Assembly: GCA_965195225.1 (NCBI GenBank)
Contig: CBDAFL010000161.1
Span: 1 to 64,000, forward strand
DNA length: 64,000 nucleotides
From: JAHIKV01 sp965195225
GTDB lineage: Bacteria > Planctomycetota > Planctomycetia > Pirellulales > Thermoguttaceae
Direction of reading: 5' to 3'
Shown: positions 8,285-17,099 of the stretch, piece after piece
Numbering within the stretch: position 1 is the stretch's first letter
Layout of the letters: every line of letters starts with the position of its first letter
The notes under the pieces: model-generated
Told to the model about the DNA's origin: nothing
The model's database searches: none
Seen by the model: the letters and a program-made list of their open reading frames with translations, nothing else
Program-made: the position numbers and the translations under genes

Positions 8285-9049
8285 ATGGAAGGCTCGCCGT
8301 CCATCGCCGAACAGCTTGCCCAACTGAAAGTGCTGGAGTCCGACTTTCAACAGGCTCTCGACGCCGAAAAGCTCGAGGCGATGGCCGAATTCGCCGCCGG
8401 CGCCGGCCACGAAATCAACAATCCCCTGACGGTCATCTCGGGCCGGGCGCAGCTTCTGCTGCGCGAAGAGACCGATCCCGAACGGCGGCACGCATTGGCG
8501 CTAATCAGCGCCCAGGCGATGCGGGTCCACGAGATGATCGCCGACATGATGCTTTTTGCCCGGCCGCCCCGCCCCGAACTGCAACAGGTCGACGTCGTTG
8601 AGCTAGTCGACGAAATGATCGTCGAACTGAGCCGTCGTTGCGAGCGGCAGGAGACGACGATCCGACGCATCGACGAAGAAACGGGGCCGGTCCTTGTCGA
8701 GGCGGACCCCGTGCAGATCGGTGTGGCCTTGCGGGCGATCTGCCGGAACTCGTTGGAGGCCCTTCAGAGCGGAGGCTGCATTGAAATCCGCATCGCGCGC
8801 GAAAGACGGCAAGATTCCACGGGCGAAGTCCTGATTTTCATCCACGACGACGGACCGGGGATCAAGCCGGAAGAGCGCCGCCACCTGTTCGACCCGTTCT
8901 ACTCCGCCCGTCAAGCCGGCCGGGGACTGGGGCTGGGCCTGTCGAAGGCTTGGCGGATCATCACCAACCACGGCGGCCGGATCGAGGTCGATAGCCAACC
9001 CGGCCACGGGGCGACTTTCACAGTCAAGCTGCCCTCGATCAATAAGTAG
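8285..9049 (+). CDS. Soluble sensor histidine kinase
   Basis: 254-residue kinase without transmembrane segments. The dimerisation/phospho-acceptor box is GAGHEINNPLTVI with His42; the ATPase domain shows the N box (ICRNSLEAL), DDGPGI, the F box (LFDPFYSAR) and GRGLGLGLSKAW. A short helical stretch before the H box (SIAEQLAQLKVLESDFQQAL) is the only candidate input region. ATG 8285 is preferred over the frame opening at 8234, which runs through a dispersed palindrome. It follows the HTH-receiver gene and is probably its kinase. Confidence 0.9.
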   Translation: MEGSPSIAEQLAQLKVLESDFQQALDAEKLEAMAEFAAGAGHEINNPLTVISGRAQLLLREETDPERRHALALISAQAMRVHEMIADMMLFARPPRPELQQVDVVELVDEMIVELSRRCERQETTIRRIDEETGPVLVEADPVQIGVALRAICRNSLEALQSGGCIEIRIARERRQDSTGEVLIFIHDDGPGIKPEERRHLFDPFYSARQAGRGLGLGLSKAWRIITNHGGRIEVDSQPGHGATFTVKLPSINK

Positions 9050-9103
9050 GGTGCGTTTCACGCACCAACCACAACCGACAACGGTGCGTTTCACGCACCC
9101 TAC
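9046..9103. repeat. REPIN-like palindrome, GTAGGGTGCG type
   Basis: GTAGGGTGCGTTTCACGCAC at the left and GTGCGTTTCACGCACCCTAC at the right, each arm itself palindromic. A second copy lies at 61891-61948. It overlaps the stop of the kinase gene and separates it from the convergent DUF11 gene. Confidence 0.75.
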
Positions 9104-9112
9104 GAAGACCCC

Positions 9113-11557
9113 TTAAAACACTTCCGTGTCTGCTTCCTTCGTGAGCGGCCGGGGGAGCGCGGGGACGGTCAACTCGGCACGGAAACGATACCGGCCGGCT
9201 CGCAACGTGCGCACCCGCACGCGATACGTCATCGACCCGCCCGGTTGCAACTCGTCGATCGGGTCGAACTGGACCGTCTGGCCGTCGATCTTGAACTTGT
9301 CCGGCGGCGCGGTACCCAGCGGGTTCGGCATCATCCCCTCGGGCACGGTTGCCGTTACGCTGATCCGCCGATAAGTGACCGATCCGATATTGGTCACCCG
9401 AATCTCGTAGGTCAACTCGTTGCCTTCCGCTACCGGGTTGCGCAAGCCGACGGCGGTGAAAATCAAACCGTCGGCGGCCGGCGGGGTGATATCGGGTGTC
9501 GTCGGCGCCGGCGATTCTTCGGCCGGGACAATCTCCAGGTAAGTTTCATCCTCCACCCGACCGCCGTCTGACAGAACGACGCTCACGCGGTTGTAGGCCC
9601 TGGCCGAGACGGCCTGACACTCGCACAGGATTGTCAGAGGGACCGACTGACCGGCCGGCAGATTGTCGATGGTCCAGGTTAATGTGTTCTGCTCGACGCG
9701 GGAGCCTCGGGTAGCCTCCTTTGGCAAAAGGGCGGAGGCCCAACTGTTGATGACTTTCAGGCCGCTTAGCGGCACGTCGCCCGTGTTCGTCAGGTCGATG
9801 GTGAATCGGGCAACCTCGCCCACGACGTGCTTTTCGGGGCCGGAGATTTCGACCTTCAGCGTGGACTGTTGCTCGCCGCCGGGTGGCGGAAAAACGCCCG
9901 GCTGGCCGGCTTCCGGCGCGACGGCGGCGACCGTAACGCAGGCCCTCGCGCTGGCCGGCGAAACGGTTGGCCCAGTGACCTCGACGGTGTGGCAGAGCCG
10001 GCCAGGGCTGGTCGCTTGCAAGGTTACGCCGATCCGTTTCGACTGGCCTGCGGCTAGATCGCCCAATTCCCGCTTGAGAACGCTTTGTCCTCCGGCCTCC
10101 TTGTGTTTCAGGCCCGGATCGAGCCGATCTATAATCACAAGATTAGCGGCCGGGGTCTGGCCGCGATTGGTCACGGTTATCTCGAAATAGACTTCGCCGC
10201 CGACGGTGGCTTGTTCTGGACCGGTCATCCGCACATCAAGCGTTGAAAGGCCGATGGTCGTGGTGGCGCAGCCGGTGGCCTTTAATCCTCCGGCGGCGGT
10301 GGCTTGGCAACAGTTGGTCACGCTTCCCGGCCTCTGCGGCCGAAGGCGGACCTCGATCGCGCTGTGCTGTCTGGCCCCGATTTCGCCCAACCGCCAAGTG
10401 AGCTTATTGCCCACGGACTCGGCCGGCGGAACGCTGTCGATGAGCGTCAACCCCTCGGGCACGTCGTATTCGACCGTCGCCTCCTTGGCCGGCAGGTCGC
10501 CGGGGTTGCTCAGTTCGATCCGGTAGATCAACATTTCGCCGACGTTGGCCGAGGCCGGTCCGGTCAGACGGACGACCAGATCCGGAGCGGACCAGGTTTG
10601 GGTGGTCGAACCTCGGTCGACGACCAATCTTCGCCCGCCGGCGCCGGGAATATCACCCGGACGGATTACCTTTATGCAAATCTGGTTGGTTCCGTGCGCC
10701 GGTTGGGTCTGGAAGATTTCGACGTTTGCTTGTCCGGCGGAATTGACCGGCACTTCGACGGCCTGCGTCCCGTCGGGCGCGAATCCGGCCGCCGGCCCGC
10801 CGGCAATCTCGTAGCGGACCCGCCAATTCTCGCAAGGCGATTGGTCGGACTGCCGCGTGACGGTGGTGATAAGCACGTGCCGCGAGCCGGCCGGGTTGAT
10901 CGACGGCGGCGGATACTGCCACTGAGCGTCCACCCAGTGGACCCTCGCCGAGCGGATGCGGGTATCCCAGCCGTATACGTCCGGGGCCATGACCGTGACG
11001 TTGCTGGTCCCCTCGACGGGCGAGGTCAAGGTAATCCAGCTCTGACCGCGAAGGACCATCACGTCGTCATCCGGCGTGGGGGTGCCTCGGTTCAGCCGGA
11101 TGTTGCTTCGGCCGGTGCTGCCGATGGCGAATGTGTTGTTGATTTTTCGGGGCCAGTTGAAGTCGCCCACCAGGAGATCGACGAAACCGCCTTTTTCGAC
11201 GGCCACGAATTGTCCGACGCTGCCCGCGGCAATTGTCCATTCGAGCCGCCGGTTGGTCCGCAAGTATCCGTCGGCCGCGCCCACGCCGGCCGTCAAGATT
11301 GCCTCGCTGCCGACTCGGGCGACCGTTTCGTGGGGCGTGAGCAGTACGACCACGTCGTCCCAGGGGAGTTTACCCATCGGATCGTCGTAATACCGCTGAT
11401 TCGACGGATCGGAGGCGAGCGGCGCCGGCGGGGATGCAAAGACGTGTTCGCCCGTCGGATCAATGCCGGAGGAGGGAGCGCTGACGCAACCGGCCGCCAA
11501 GACGCAGAGCGCCGCGGTGATGGCCGCCAGCCATTCTATCTTCCATGAACGCCACAT
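9113..11557 (-). CDS. DUF11-repeat lipoprotein
   Basis: Predicted cell-surface lipoprotein of 814 residues. ATG 11557 is chosen because GAGGAA lies upstream and the protein starts MWRSWKIEWLAAITAALCVL followed by an AAGC lipobox; the frame open to 11701 has no support. The N-terminal part is a beta-rich region that I cannot assign. From about residue 340 onward there are four to five repeats of the DUF11/conserved-repeat type, each opening with a pattern such as MTGPEQATVGGEVYFEITV and ending with a W.L or W.I strand. Such proteins usually form extended surface or wall-associated structures. Monocistronic; convergent with the kinase gene. Confidence 0.87.
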   Translation of the reverse strand: MWRSWKIEWLAAITAALCVLAAGCVSAPSSGIDPTGEHVFASPPAPLASDPSNQRYYDDPMGKLPWDDVVVLLTPHETVARVGSEAILTAGVGAADGYLRTNRRLEWTIAAGSVGQFVAVEKGGFVDLLVGDFNWPRKINNTFAIGSTGRSNIRLNRGTPTPDDDVMVLRGQSWITLTSPVEGTSNVTVMAPDVYGWDTRIRSARVHWVDAQWQYPPPSINPAGSRHVLITTVTRQSDQSPCENWRVRYEIAGGPAAGFAPDGTQAVEVPVNSAGQANVEIFQTQPAHGTNQICIKVIRPGDIPGAGGRRLVVDRGSTTQTWSAPDLVVRLTGPASANVGEMLIYRIELSNPGDLPAKEATVEYDVPEGLTLIDSVPPAESVGNKLTWRLGEIGARQHSAIEVRLRPQRPGSVTNCCQATAAGGLKATGCATTTIGLSTLDVRMTGPEQATVGGEVYFEITVTNRGQTPAANLVIIDRLDPGLKHKEAGGQSVLKRELGDLAAGQSKRIGVTLQATSPGRLCHTVEVTGPTVSPASARACVTVAAVAPEAGQPGVFPPPGGEQQSTLKVEISGPEKHVVGEVARFTIDLTNTGDVPLSGLKVINSWASALLPKEATRGSRVEQNTLTWTIDNLPAGQSVPLTILCECQAVSARAYNRVSVVLSDGGRVEDETYLEIVPAEESPAPTTPDITPPAADGLIFTAVGLRNPVAEGNELTYEIRVTNIGSVTYRRISVTATVPEGMMPNPLGTAPPDKFKIDGQTVQFDPIDELQPGGSMTYRVRVRTLRAGRYRFRAELTVPALPRPLTKEADTEVF

Positions 11558-11956
11558 GGCCCATTCCTCGGGACCAGCAAAGCAAAGACACATTACTCCA
11601 CCATGAAATCGTACCACGTTTACCGGCCGGATAACGGTTTTTTGCATTGTGGGACGTTGCGAAAAGGAAACGCGCCGATACGTTCGGCACAATCGGCGCA
11701 ATCCGAACCAAAAGTAGCCCTTGGTATGGGCGCAAAGGGTGGCACGTCTTTGAGCGTGTTTTGAAATTGATTATGGGGCTATGGAGGGTGCCACTGCTGG
11801 CTTGTCCAGCAGTGTTTTCACGGGACATTTGCACCTGCACTGCTGGGCAAGCCAGCAGTGGCACCCATTTTCAAAACACGCCCTTCCCACCGATAATCCG
11901 GCGATAAACTATACTTGTTATGTCACCTGTGAGCATGCAACTAAGGAGGGCAGATC
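11558..11956. other. Intergenic region carrying a composite palindrome
   Basis: Divergent spacer between the DUF11 gene and the bacteriohemerythrin gene. Apart from the palindrome at 11786-11866 and a possible TATACT -10 box at 11910-11915, nothing is recognised. Confidence 0.4.
11786..11866. repeat. Composite palindrome, CACTGCTGG type
   Basis: Left GGGTGCCACTGCTGGCTTGT, itself folding with CCAGCAGTG, and right CACTGCTGGGCAAGCCAGCA ending GTGGCACCC. Copies at 26911-26992 and, half decayed, 37468-37552. The preceding bases TTGAAATTGATTATGGGGCT are repeated at 35698-35717. Confidence 0.75.
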
Positions 11957-12355
11957 ATGGCCGAATACGTCGTTTGGAAGCCGTACTACAGCGTTGACGA
12001 CGCTTCGCTCGACATGGAGCACAAGATCATCATCGGACTGATTAACGAGTTGTGCGCGGCCGTGATCTCTAAAAAGGAAGAGGGCGACCTGAAGGCGATC
12101 TCCGACCGGCTGGTCCGCTACACAAACAAGCATTTCCAGCACGAAGAGCAGGTGATGAAGGAATGCGACTATCCCCGCTTTTATGACCATCGACTCGAAC
12201 ACGAACGCCTGCGACAGCGGACGCTCGATTTCCACAACAACCTGAATCTCGTCACCGGCCGCGACATGCTCCGGTTCCTCAACGATTGGTGGTGCGAGCA
12301 CATCCGGGAGAGCGACAGGGCATACGCTCCTTATTTGCAGATGTCGATGAGGTAG
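11957..12355 (+). CDS. Bacteriohemerythrin
   Basis: Single-domain diiron oxygen-binding protein of 132 residues, soluble, with no fused signalling domain. All seven ligands of the family are visible: His22 (DMEHK), His59 and Glu63 (HFQHEE), His78 and His82 (DHRLEH), His115 and Asp120 (CEHIRESD). A strong AAGGAGGG ribosome binding site precedes the ATG. In micro-oxic or anaerobic bacteria these proteins scavenge, carry or sense oxygen; the oxygen-sensitive hydrogenase set at 27-35 kb makes oxygen protection a sensible role, but this is inference. Confidence 0.95.
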   Translation: MAEYVVWKPYYSVDDASLDMEHKIIIGLINELCAAVISKKEEGDLKAISDRLVRYTNKHFQHEEQVMKECDYPRFYDHRLEHERLRQRTLDFHNNLNLVTGRDMLRFLNDWWCEHIRESDRAYAPYLQMSMR

Positions 12356-12361
12356 CAGATG

Positions 12362-12403
12362 CGGGGAGAGAAGGGAGAAGAGGGAAGAATCTCCTTCTTC
12401 TCA
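12362..12403. repeat. Purine heptamer array between convergent genes
   Basis: GGGAGA/GAAG-type units with period about seven, then CTCCTTC, TTCTCAT pyrimidine units, so it can fold. It lies between the stops of the hemerythrin and alkyltransferase-endonuclease genes. Confidence 0.5.
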
Positions 12404-12410
12404 TTCGCTT

Positions 12411-13412
12411 TCATCGCCGTACATCCGCGGCTGCTTTGCCCTCTTCGCGGCTGATCCGGTCTGCCCAGTAGAGCGGCTCGGGCAAACGGCGGCCGGTCAA
12501 CAGGCGGCGGACCAGTTTTTCGGAAAAGTCCAGGTCCACGCGATGGCCGGGCGAGATGAAGATCGGCCGCCGACTTCCCGCCGTCGGACGCAGAGCAACG
12601 CCGAGCAATTGGTCCTGGTGGACCACCGGTCGCGACTCGCCCGGCGACATGCCCTTGATGTCCACCTGGCCGAAAAGCAGCTTTTTCGTGACCCCAACCG
12701 TCGGCAGCGAGGCGACCACTCCCAGGTGCGATGCCACCCCGGCGTGGCGTTGATGGAGCACGCCGCTGCCGTCGACCAGCAGCACGTCGGCCAGACGGCC
12801 GGCCGCCCGGACCGCGTCGAGCAATTCCAGCAGGATCGGAATCTCGCGGAAGCTCAGGTACGTGCTGATGTATGGAAACGCGACGCGGCGGCGGACGGTT
12901 GTTGACCAGACGAGCCGTCCGGTGGCGGTTTCGACCAGTGCGTAGGCGGCCACGCCCGTCTCGGGCGTAGGGTATGACACATCGACGCCGCCGGCAAGTT
13001 TTGGGATTCGCCGCCGCGGCCGCAGGACGATTTTCGATTGGATGTCCTCTTGAATCTCCCGCAGTCGCGTCAGCGGTCGATCCGTGGTGAAATCTCGGAA
13101 TCCGAACCGCTCCAGATCGACCATTCCTTGCCGAACCGCAATTCCCTCGTCACCCAACAGTCGGGCTTTTGCTTCGATTGTGCCGGCGATGTACGGCCCG
13201 AGCGCGCCGCCGGCACGAAGTATGCGGTGACAAGTGCAATCGTCGTTGTGCTGGTGGTGCAGCGCGAAATGCCCGACCCACGTGGCGGCGATTCGGTTCC
13301 CCAGCGCACGGGCCAGATCGCCGCAGGTGGTAACCCACCCAGCCGGCACCTGCGCCAAAAGTTGACGCAGGCAACTCGTCAAATCGGGGATCGCAGGAAA
13401 TCGTTCGGTCAC
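12411..13412 (-). CDS. nfi: Alkyltransferase-like domain fused to endonuclease V
   Basis: 333-residue DNA-repair fusion starting at GTG 13412. Residues 1-105 resemble the DNA-binding/alkyl-acceptor domain of O6-alkylguanine-DNA alkyltransferases: helix-turn-helix GDLARALGN and the acceptor region DDCTCHRILRAGG, where Cys61 sits in the PCHR position but Pro is replaced by Thr. Residues 115-330 are endonuclease V, which nicks near deoxyinosine: Asp144 (GGVDVSY), Glu190 (YLSFRE), Asp214 (VDGSG), AGVASHLGV and Lys243 (VTKKLLFG) cover the metal and strand-binding sites. The same domain order is known from a bifunctional Ferroplasma acidarmanus protein. Retained Cys suggests a working alkyltransferase, not an ATL. 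Confidence 0.9.
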   Translation of the reverse strand: MTERFPAIPDLTSCLRQLLAQVPAGWVTTCGDLARALGNRIAATWVGHFALHHQHNDDCTCHRILRAGGALGPYIAGTIEAKARLLGDEGIAVRQGMVDLERFGFRDFTTDRPLTRLREIQEDIQSKIVLRPRRRIPKLAGGVDVSYPTPETGVAAYALVETATGRLVWSTTVRRRVAFPYISTYLSFREIPILLELLDAVRAAGRLADVLLVDGSGVLHQRHAGVASHLGVVASLPTVGVTKKLLFGQVDIKGMSPGESRPVVHQDQLLGVALRPTAGSRRPIFISPGHRVDLDFSEKLVRRLLTGRRLPEPLYWADRISREEGKAAADVRR

Positions 13413-13492
13413 GAGAACGAAGAACTATTGATATGTAGTATCTTAACCTAAGAGTTCTTGGGGTGCGCGAAGCAGGCGATCTTCCGCTCGCA
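13385..13492. repeat. 107-bp direct repeat, copy 1
   Basis: Repeated at 14352-14459 with an offset of 967 bases. This copy spans the 5' end of the alkyltransferase-endonuclease gene and the 3' end of the MNT-HEPN gene, and is fully used as coding sequence on both sides. Confidence 0.85.
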
Positions 13493-14326
13493 AAGGATTT
13501 TGGCCCGCTCGTGCAGCTTCTTCACGCACGCGGCAAGATACTCCAACTCCTCGGGAGTGATCTTGTAGTTCTTCTTGTAACGGGCATCGACGTACGCCCG
13601 TTTCAAGAGTTTGAAGCGGTATTTCTGCTCGGGCGAACTGCGCGGAAAGGCGCTGTAAAAATCCGGATGGAATTCCAACGCCCAGCGGCCCAGTTTCTCG
13701 ATGTTGTGCGTGTAGGGCTTGTAACCCGTGAAAGCCAGGAGAATGGCGTGGTAGGCGTGCTCGGTTGCTTGATGAAGAACGAACGCGGCTATCTTGATAT
13801 CTCCATCTTGTAACGCATGGTTGTATAGCTTGAAGAACCCTTGGGCTTTTTCAAACCATTCATCAAAATCTTCTCGGGCGGCTCGGTGACGTTCTTCCAG
13901 CGTGAACGGCTTCGGCTTGGCGAGGCCGAACTCGCCCGAGTTGTAAAGCATTACCCCTTCCTTGAGAATGTCGAGGAAGAAGTAATAGCGTTCGCCAATC
14001 TTCGAGTTGATCTCGTTGATCGAGTGACAGATGATGTTGACCGGCGTGCGCCGGTAAATGAACTTCTCCTCGACGTTCTCCCACAACACGACGTCCTCGG
14101 CGGTTTCCAGAAAGCGGGTGACGACGAGGATGTCGTAATCGCTGCGATACTCGACAGGTTTGCCTCGCTCGAAGCGGCGGTCCACCACCCAGCCGCCTCG
14201 GGCGTAGCTGCCGAATAAAATCACCATCTCCACCGGCGCCATCTCGATAATGGCGTCCGTAATGATCTTCAGTTCGCGGCGTTTAACCTCCGGCAAATGG
14301 TCGAGCGAGGTCTTCATGATCGACAT
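13448..14326 (-). CDS. MNT nucleotidyltransferase-HEPN fusion protein
   Basis: 292 residues. The N-terminal half is a minimal nucleotidyltransferase: GS motif VILFGSYARGGW with a long loop before the metal-binding SDYDILVV. The C-terminal half is a HEPN domain of the helical PF05168 type (VLHQATEHAYHAILLAFTGY then THNIEKLGRWA). In many genomes MNT and HEPN are separate antitoxin/toxin genes; here they are one chain. No clear R-x4-6-H ribonuclease motif is seen in the HEPN part, so an RNase activity is doubtful. ATG 14326 overlaps a TATAAT; if that is the -10 box, translation starts leaderless at ATG 14317 (MKTSLDHLPEV). The gene is flanked by the 107-bp direct repeat. Confidence 0.87.
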   Translation of the reverse strand: MSIMKTSLDHLPEVKRRELKIITDAIIEMAPVEMVILFGSYARGGWVVDRRFERGKPVEYRSDYDILVVTRFLETAEDVVLWENVEEKFIYRRTPVNIICHSINEINSKIGERYYFFLDILKEGVMLYNSGEFGLAKPKPFTLEERHRAAREDFDEWFEKAQGFFKLYNHALQDGDIKIAAFVLHQATEHAYHAILLAFTGYKPYTHNIEKLGRWALEFHPDFYSAFPRSSPEQKYRFKLLKRAYVDARYKKNYKITPEELEYLAACVKKLHERAKILCERKIACFAHPKNS

Positions 14327-14351
14327 TATACCGTAGGGAGTCGGGAATCAA
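14325..14351 (-). promoter_or_regulatory. Possible promoter of the MNT-HEPN gene
   Basis: Minus-strand TTGATT (14351-14346), 15-base spacer, TATAAT (14330-14325), then seven bases to ATG 14317. Same TATAAT-N7-ATG geometry as pdxJ. Confidence 0.4.
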
Positions 14352-14459
14352 TACGGGGATCGCAGGAAATCGTTCGGTCACGAGAACGGAGAACTATTGA
14401 TATGTAGTATCTTAACTTAAGAGTCCTTGAGGTGCGCGAAACAAGCGATCTTCACTTCG
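14352..14459. repeat. 107-bp direct repeat, copy 2 with gene remnants
   Basis: About 90% identical to 13385-13492. Read on the minus strand it still encodes the last residues of an MNT-HEPN protein (KIACFAHLKDS) and the first residues of the alkyltransferase-endonuclease protein (TERFPAIP), both cut off. It is the scar of a tandem duplication or of insertion by recombination. Confidence 0.85.
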
Positions 14460-17036
14460 TTACGGCCGATAAATATGCTCGATCGTCAGGGGGCTTTCCT
14501 TCAGCCCGGGTTGGATCAGCACTTGCGGTTCGACCTGTAACGATTCGGCCAGGCGTTCGGCCTCCCGCGGGCCTTCCATGTTCTTCTTCCAGATCAAATC
14601 GAATTGGAACTCCATCACGCCGTGGCTGTTGCCCACGAAATTGGTGTACCAACGGTTGTTGAAGACCATGGCCAGCACGCGGTGGACGTCTTTGGGCGCG
14701 TCGGTGCGACGGGCAAGAACCTGAGGCGCGCCAAACGTTACCAACGGCGCATCCCGGCTGACCCACAGCCAGTTTCCATCCGGGGTTTCGTACTGGACCC
14801 ACCCGTCGATGGCGAAGTAGTCGCGGCACGTTCCCGGAAGTTGATCTTCAAAGGGAACCAGCGGAACACCGCCGTTGCTGGTTTTCGGAAGAGTCCCCTC
14901 GCACGGCAGCGGACACACAACAAAGAAGACCTCCGGAGCACCCGAAGAGGTCCGATCGATTCGCAACGTCAGCCGGGCACGAGGTTCTCGGTTCCACAGT
15001 TCCAGCCGCCGCGTTGCCCAGGCCAACCGGGGATGTTGCAGCCGCTGGAGGTAAACCGTCGTGTGGAGGTTCTTCTCGACGGTTGCCTTTCCAGCGGGTG
15101 TGGCGGGTATCTCCGCGAGCTTTTCGGTTCGCAGCTTCTGTCGTCGAGCGTCATCGGACGTGCTGAAGATGTCCTTGCCTATCCAGCGCGGCGCGAAACC
15201 GCGTATTCCGACCGAAACAAAGTCGCCAAAGCCGGCGGTAAACAGCGGACGTTCCATCGTCGGCCAGGCGACCAACGTGGGCCAGCCGTTCTCGTCGAGT
15301 GCGACGGTTGGACCGGTAATATGTTGGGGGGCCTTCGGCGGGGCGGCCGCTTCGGTGCTCAATTGCAGTTTGCGGACCGTGCCGCCTTCGAGATTATCCA
15401 CCCAGAATCTGACCGTCTGTCCCGCGCAGTTGTCCGGAAACGTGGCGGCCGTGTTTTCCGGCGTCAGTTCACCTTCGTTTTGCGGTCTGCTGAACGGTCG
15501 GAGCCCGTTGCGCGGCTCCAGAGGAACCCGCTGGCCGGAACGCGGATCCACGACGGACCGGTAGTTGCCTCGCAGGCAGGAGGCGGGCATCGTGATCCAT
15601 CCGCTCAGCGGCAGCCCGGACGTGTTGGCCACGTACAGTCCTTCGCCTTCGCCGACGAGTCGCCCTCGCACCCTTTGCGACAGAAGCAGTTTGGCCATGG
15701 CCATGGGCCGGTAGGCGAATCGAGCCTTCTCGTTGTACTGCCCCAGCACTTCCAGGCTGTCGGGTAGCGCGACGCTGTTGCCGGAACCCCAGGTGTGTTC
15801 GTCGAACAGGCACAGGTCTTCGTAGATTTGATCGACGGCCTTGCGGCCGTTCTCGTCCAGTTCACCCCAGAGGGGCGACTCGGCGGCGGCGACCAACCGC
15901 TTGGCCAACCGGCTGGCAGCCACCTCGCGAGGCCCCGAGGCGACGCCGTTCGCCCACCAGTCGGTCCACTCGCCCTGGTATTCGGGGATCTTGTCGCCGA
16001 TCTCTTTTTCCATCCGCTTCAAGGCCGTCGACACGGTCGTCAGGCGCAGCGTGGGCTTCAGTTCCAACCGGTTCCAGGCGGCCACGAACTCGGCCAAGGG
16101 CGGAAACGGCGGATCGTTGTCCATCCGCCATTCGTTGGTCATGGAAAGCAGCAGCGTGGGGTAGGAGTAGCCGCCCGCAACGAGTCTACGGAGCTGCCTG
16201 ACGAAGAGACGGTGCGCCTTTCGCACGGACGCTTCGTCGCTCTTGAAGAAATCCCCGGGTCTGGCGGGCCGGTATCGGGTATCGGTGGCTTCCGGCACGG
16301 GACCTCGGCGCCAGGAGTGTTGCTCTAAAAAATAATATCCATGGGGATACGAGAAATTCAACCACACGAAGAGCCTTCGTCCGTCGGGCATCTTCCACCA
16401 GAAGGCCGACGGACGCCGCAGCGGGGCACCGCCGCTGTCCGGGTTGATCGAACTGAACAGGTAGTGGATCCCCCGGTCCAACAACGCCATCGCCCCGGCC
16501 CTGGGAAAACCGTTGACGTCGTTCTGCAGGGCGGCCCGCGGCTGGACCTCTTGCCAGAGGTCTTCGGGAAGCCAGTGCAGCATTTTTTGCCACTGACGCC
16601 GGTTCAGCGTCGGCGTCTGATTCAGCGGAAATGCAGAGATTTCCAACTGTCCCGAGCGGACGGCCTTTAGGAAGTCCTCCCGACGTGCCGCCGTGGCCGT
16701 CTGCCACCAATCGTTTACGGCGATCGTGGTCTCCGCGGTCCAGCAGAACTTGCCCGCGTCGGGTTTTTCCCGCGTTGCCAACACGGCGTCGATGGCGATG
16801 TCCAGGTAGCGTTTTTGCAGTTCCCGGCAGACGGCCGGATGATCGGTGAATCCATAATCGGTGTGCGAGAAATGGACCAGGTCAACGTGCTGAATGCCGG
16901 CTTTGGGCGCCTCCGGCGTGCCGGCGTCCGGCGTCTGGGCCTCGCACGTCCGCGGCATCACTCCGAAGAACATCAACGCCACGAAAGGCAACCATCGCAC
17001 GGTCGTCGGCGCCACGAGAGGAATTGTACGTCGCAT
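14460..17036 (-). CDS. Secreted GH38-like (alpha-mannosidase-type) protein
   Basis: 858 residues with a signal peptide (basic start, hydrophobic core LPFVALMFFGVM, cleavage near CEAQT). The N-terminal catalytic region resembles the glycoside hydrolase 38 barrel: metal ligands His and Asp in HFSHTDYGFTDH, a candidate nucleophile Asp in ALQNDVNGFP, and His in LFDEHTWGSGN. The C-terminal half is beta-rich as in mannosidase all-beta domains. Sequence outside these motifs departs from characterised mannosidases and fits uncharacterised planctomycete and Bacteroidota relatives, so substrate is unknown. The gene stops just beyond the second 107-bp repeat. Fucose isomerase and aldo/keto reductase genes nearby suggest a sugar-degradation theme. 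Confidence 0.8.
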   Translation of the reverse strand: MRRTIPLVAPTTVRWLPFVALMFFGVMPRTCEAQTPDAGTPEAPKAGIQHVDLVHFSHTDYGFTDHPAVCRELQKRYLDIAIDAVLATREKPDAGKFCWTAETTIAVNDWWQTATAARREDFLKAVRSGQLEISAFPLNQTPTLNRRQWQKMLHWLPEDLWQEVQPRAALQNDVNGFPRAGAMALLDRGIHYLFSSINPDSGGAPLRRPSAFWWKMPDGRRLFVWLNFSYPHGYYFLEQHSWRRGPVPEATDTRYRPARPGDFFKSDEASVRKAHRLFVRQLRRLVAGGYSYPTLLLSMTNEWRMDNDPPFPPLAEFVAAWNRLELKPTLRLTTVSTALKRMEKEIGDKIPEYQGEWTDWWANGVASGPREVAASRLAKRLVAAAESPLWGELDENGRKAVDQIYEDLCLFDEHTWGSGNSVALPDSLEVLGQYNEKARFAYRPMAMAKLLLSQRVRGRLVGEGEGLYVANTSGLPLSGWITMPASCLRGNYRSVVDPRSGQRVPLEPRNGLRPFSRPQNEGELTPENTAATFPDNCAGQTVRFWVDNLEGGTVRKLQLSTEAAAPPKAPQHITGPTVALDENGWPTLVAWPTMERPLFTAGFGDFVSVGIRGFAPRWIGKDIFSTSDDARRQKLRTEKLAEIPATPAGKATVEKNLHTTVYLQRLQHPRLAWATRRLELWNREPRARLTLRIDRTSSGAPEVFFVVCPLPCEGTLPKTSNGGVPLVPFEDQLPGTCRDYFAIDGWVQYETPDGNWLWVSRDAPLVTFGAPQVLARRTDAPKDVHRVLAMVFNNRWYTNFVGNSHGVMEFQFDLIWKKNMEGPREAERLAESLQVEPQVLIQPGLKESPLTIEHIYRP

Positions 17037-17099
17037 GGTGTAATCTCCTATCCGGCGGCCGCGTTCTCGGTCGCCTGTTGTGGGAAATGGTGGTATGCC

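Noticed and set aside
10304..11548. 414-codon frame antisense to the DUF11 lipoprotein gene
   Set aside because: Arg/Gly/Asp-rich shadow translation without start signals.
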